A stretch of 5,984 bases of DNA from TMED27 sp037969235 (GTDB taxonomy: Bacteria > Pseudomonadota > Alphaproteobacteria > Micavibrionales > Micavibrionaceae): assembly GCA_037969235.1 (NCBI GenBank), contig JBBKXA010000149.1, positions 1 through 5,984 on the forward strand, written 5' to 3'. Of this stretch, positions 5,481 through 5,984 are shown piece by piece (the stretch's first letter is position 1; each line of letters begins with the position of its first letter). The notes below the pieces were generated by a model. That model did no database searches and was not told the origin of the DNA. It was given only the letters and a program-made list of their open reading frames with translations. A program made the translations under genes and the position numbers.

Positions 5481-5867
5481 TTAATCCTCAGGAATATGAA
5501 CAGAGCGCAGCAACTCGTCGATGCGCTGCGCTTCGTCAAAACTTTCATCGCGCACGAAACGCACCTTGGGCGTGAATTTCATGTTGAGCTGGCGGCTAAT
5601 GTCTTTTTGAAACACATGTGTTTCCTTGTTCAGCGCGGGAAGAATGTCATCCATATCTTCTCCACCCAACGACATCACATACGCTTTGGCTTGCTTAAGA
5701 TCAGGCGTAACCCGAACCTCACCCACAGTAATGCGCCCGCCATTGAGCAAAGCATTATTCTTAAAATGTCCCCGCGCCATCGTCTCGGCAATAATATGCC
5801 GCAACTGCTCCGCCACACGAAGCTGACGTTGCGATGGACCTTTATGTTCTGGGTTTTGATGTTTCAT
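5481..5867 (-). CDS. rbfA: 30S ribosome-binding factor A
   Basis: RbfA is a small KH-fold protein that binds immature 30S subunits and helps mature the 5' end of 16S rRNA; it is linked to cold adaptation in E. coli. The 128-residue product (E. coli 133) opens with PSQRQLRVAEQLRHIIAE, typical of alphaproteobacterial RbfA. It continues through ITVGEVRVTPDLKQAKAYV and FTPKVRFVRDESFDEAQRIDELL, the canonical family core. The frame is open upstream to 5957, but that extension runs through the palindromic repeat region and has no family similarity, so the ATG at 5865-5867 is chosen; a modest GAGAAT precedes it. It is the first gene of the visible rbfA-truB-rpsO unit. In related genomes infB lies immediately upstream, which would be just beyond the right edge. 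Confidence 0.96.
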   Translation of the reverse strand: MKHQNPEHKGPSQRQLRVAEQLRHIIAETMARGHFKNNALLNGGRITVGEVRVTPDLKQAKAYVMSLGGEDMDDILPALNKETHVFQKDISRQLNMKFTPKVRFVRDESFDEAQRIDELLRSVHIPED

Positions 5868-5892
5868 GTTATTCTCGTTTTGTTTTAGCTTA

Positions 5893-5920
5893 GATACCGC
5901 GATCAAGTCGCGGTATGACG
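5893..5920 (+). repeat. Palindromic repeat element, copy 1
   Basis: This 28-base element begins GATACCGCG and ends in ATGACG. ATACCGCGA (5894-5902) pairs perfectly with TCGCGGTAT (5908-5916) around the five-base loop TCAAG. It is the reverse-orientation partner of the element at 5936-5963. Elements of this type (ATCCCGTGGTCAAGCCACGG-like) are, as I recall, dispersed in several alphaproteobacterial genomes. It lies 25 bases upstream of the rbfA start and would be transcribed in the rbfA leader if transcription enters from upstream. Confidence 0.88.
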
Positions 5921-5935
5921 AAAATCCTATTATCA

Positions 5936-5963
5936 CGTCATCCCGTGGCTTGACCACGGGATC
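5936..5963 (-). repeat. Palindromic repeat element, copy 2 (inverted relative to copy 1)
   Basis: ATCCCGTGG (5940-5948) pairs with CCACGGGAT (5954-5962) around the loop CTTGA, and the unit carries the CGTCAT edge found in mirror image on copy 1. Read in the same orientation the copies match at 22 of 28 positions, and all six differences fall in three base pairs that change together. The 15 bases between the copies are AT-rich. Confidence 0.88.
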
Positions 5964-5984
5964 TTGCTAGTTATTAATATCCTC

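Noticed and set aside
5472..5888. Plus-strand open frame of 138 codons opposite rbfA
   Set aside because: It is antisense to the whole of rbfA, with no ribosome site or recognisable domain; the minus-strand gene explains the region.
5868..5957. N-terminal extension of rbfA to ATG 5957
   Set aside because: The extension translates the palindromic repeats and does not resemble RbfA; ATG 5867 gives the family length and N-terminus.
5967..5984. Possible last codons of an upstream gene (minus strand EDINN then TAG), perhaps infB
   Set aside because: Only five codons are visible and another frame also stops nearby (TAA). Nothing identifies it as infB apart from expected gene order.

Overview
The window carries the ribosome-biogenesis and RNA-decay cluster rbfA-truB-rpsO ... 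pnp, all read on the minus strand. It ends inside pnp on the left and just upstream of rbfA on the right. The gene order, the alphaproteobacterial style of RbfA (PSQRQLRVAE near its N-terminus), a short 207-residue GpmA and a hairpin repeat of a kind I recall from alphaproteobacterial genomes together suggest an Alphaproteobacterium of moderate, rather AT-leaning composition. I cannot place it more finely from sequence alone.

Layout, right to left in the direction of the main operon. At 5893-5963 two palindromic repeat copies in opposite orientation lie in front of rbfA. Then come rbfA (5481-5867), truB (4534-5478, 2 nt gap) and rpsO (4236-4514, 19 nt gap), a tight unit for 30S maturation, tRNA U55 pseudouridylation and ribosomal protein S15. 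In many Proteobacteria pnp follows rpsO directly. Here about 2.7 kb separates them: two small membrane-anchored or exported proteins (3903-4136 and 3646-3810), a proline-glutamate-repeat lipoprotein (2944-3528), gpmA on the opposite strand (2269-2892), and an unrecognised 135-residue protein (1791-2198). pnp then starts at 1562 after a 228-nt leader and runs off the left edge after about 520 codons.

The inserted segment is divided by clear factor-independent terminators at 3846-3889, 3598-3617 and 2895-2916 and has plausible promoters at 3554-3580 and 2233-2261. It therefore looks like several independently expressed units placed between rpsO and pnp rather than an extension of the operon. 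Third-codon-position composition differs sharply between gpmA (plus strand, A/C-ended) and truB (minus strand, G/T-ended), which is most simply read as replication-strand skew.

No obvious new defence, mobile or biosynthetic system is visible. The points of most interest are the split rpsO-pnp pair with its cargo of small envelope proteins, the covarying mirrored palindromes upstream of rbfA, and a small overlapping ORF and hairpins in the pnp leader. No gene-free stretch exceeds 300 bases.
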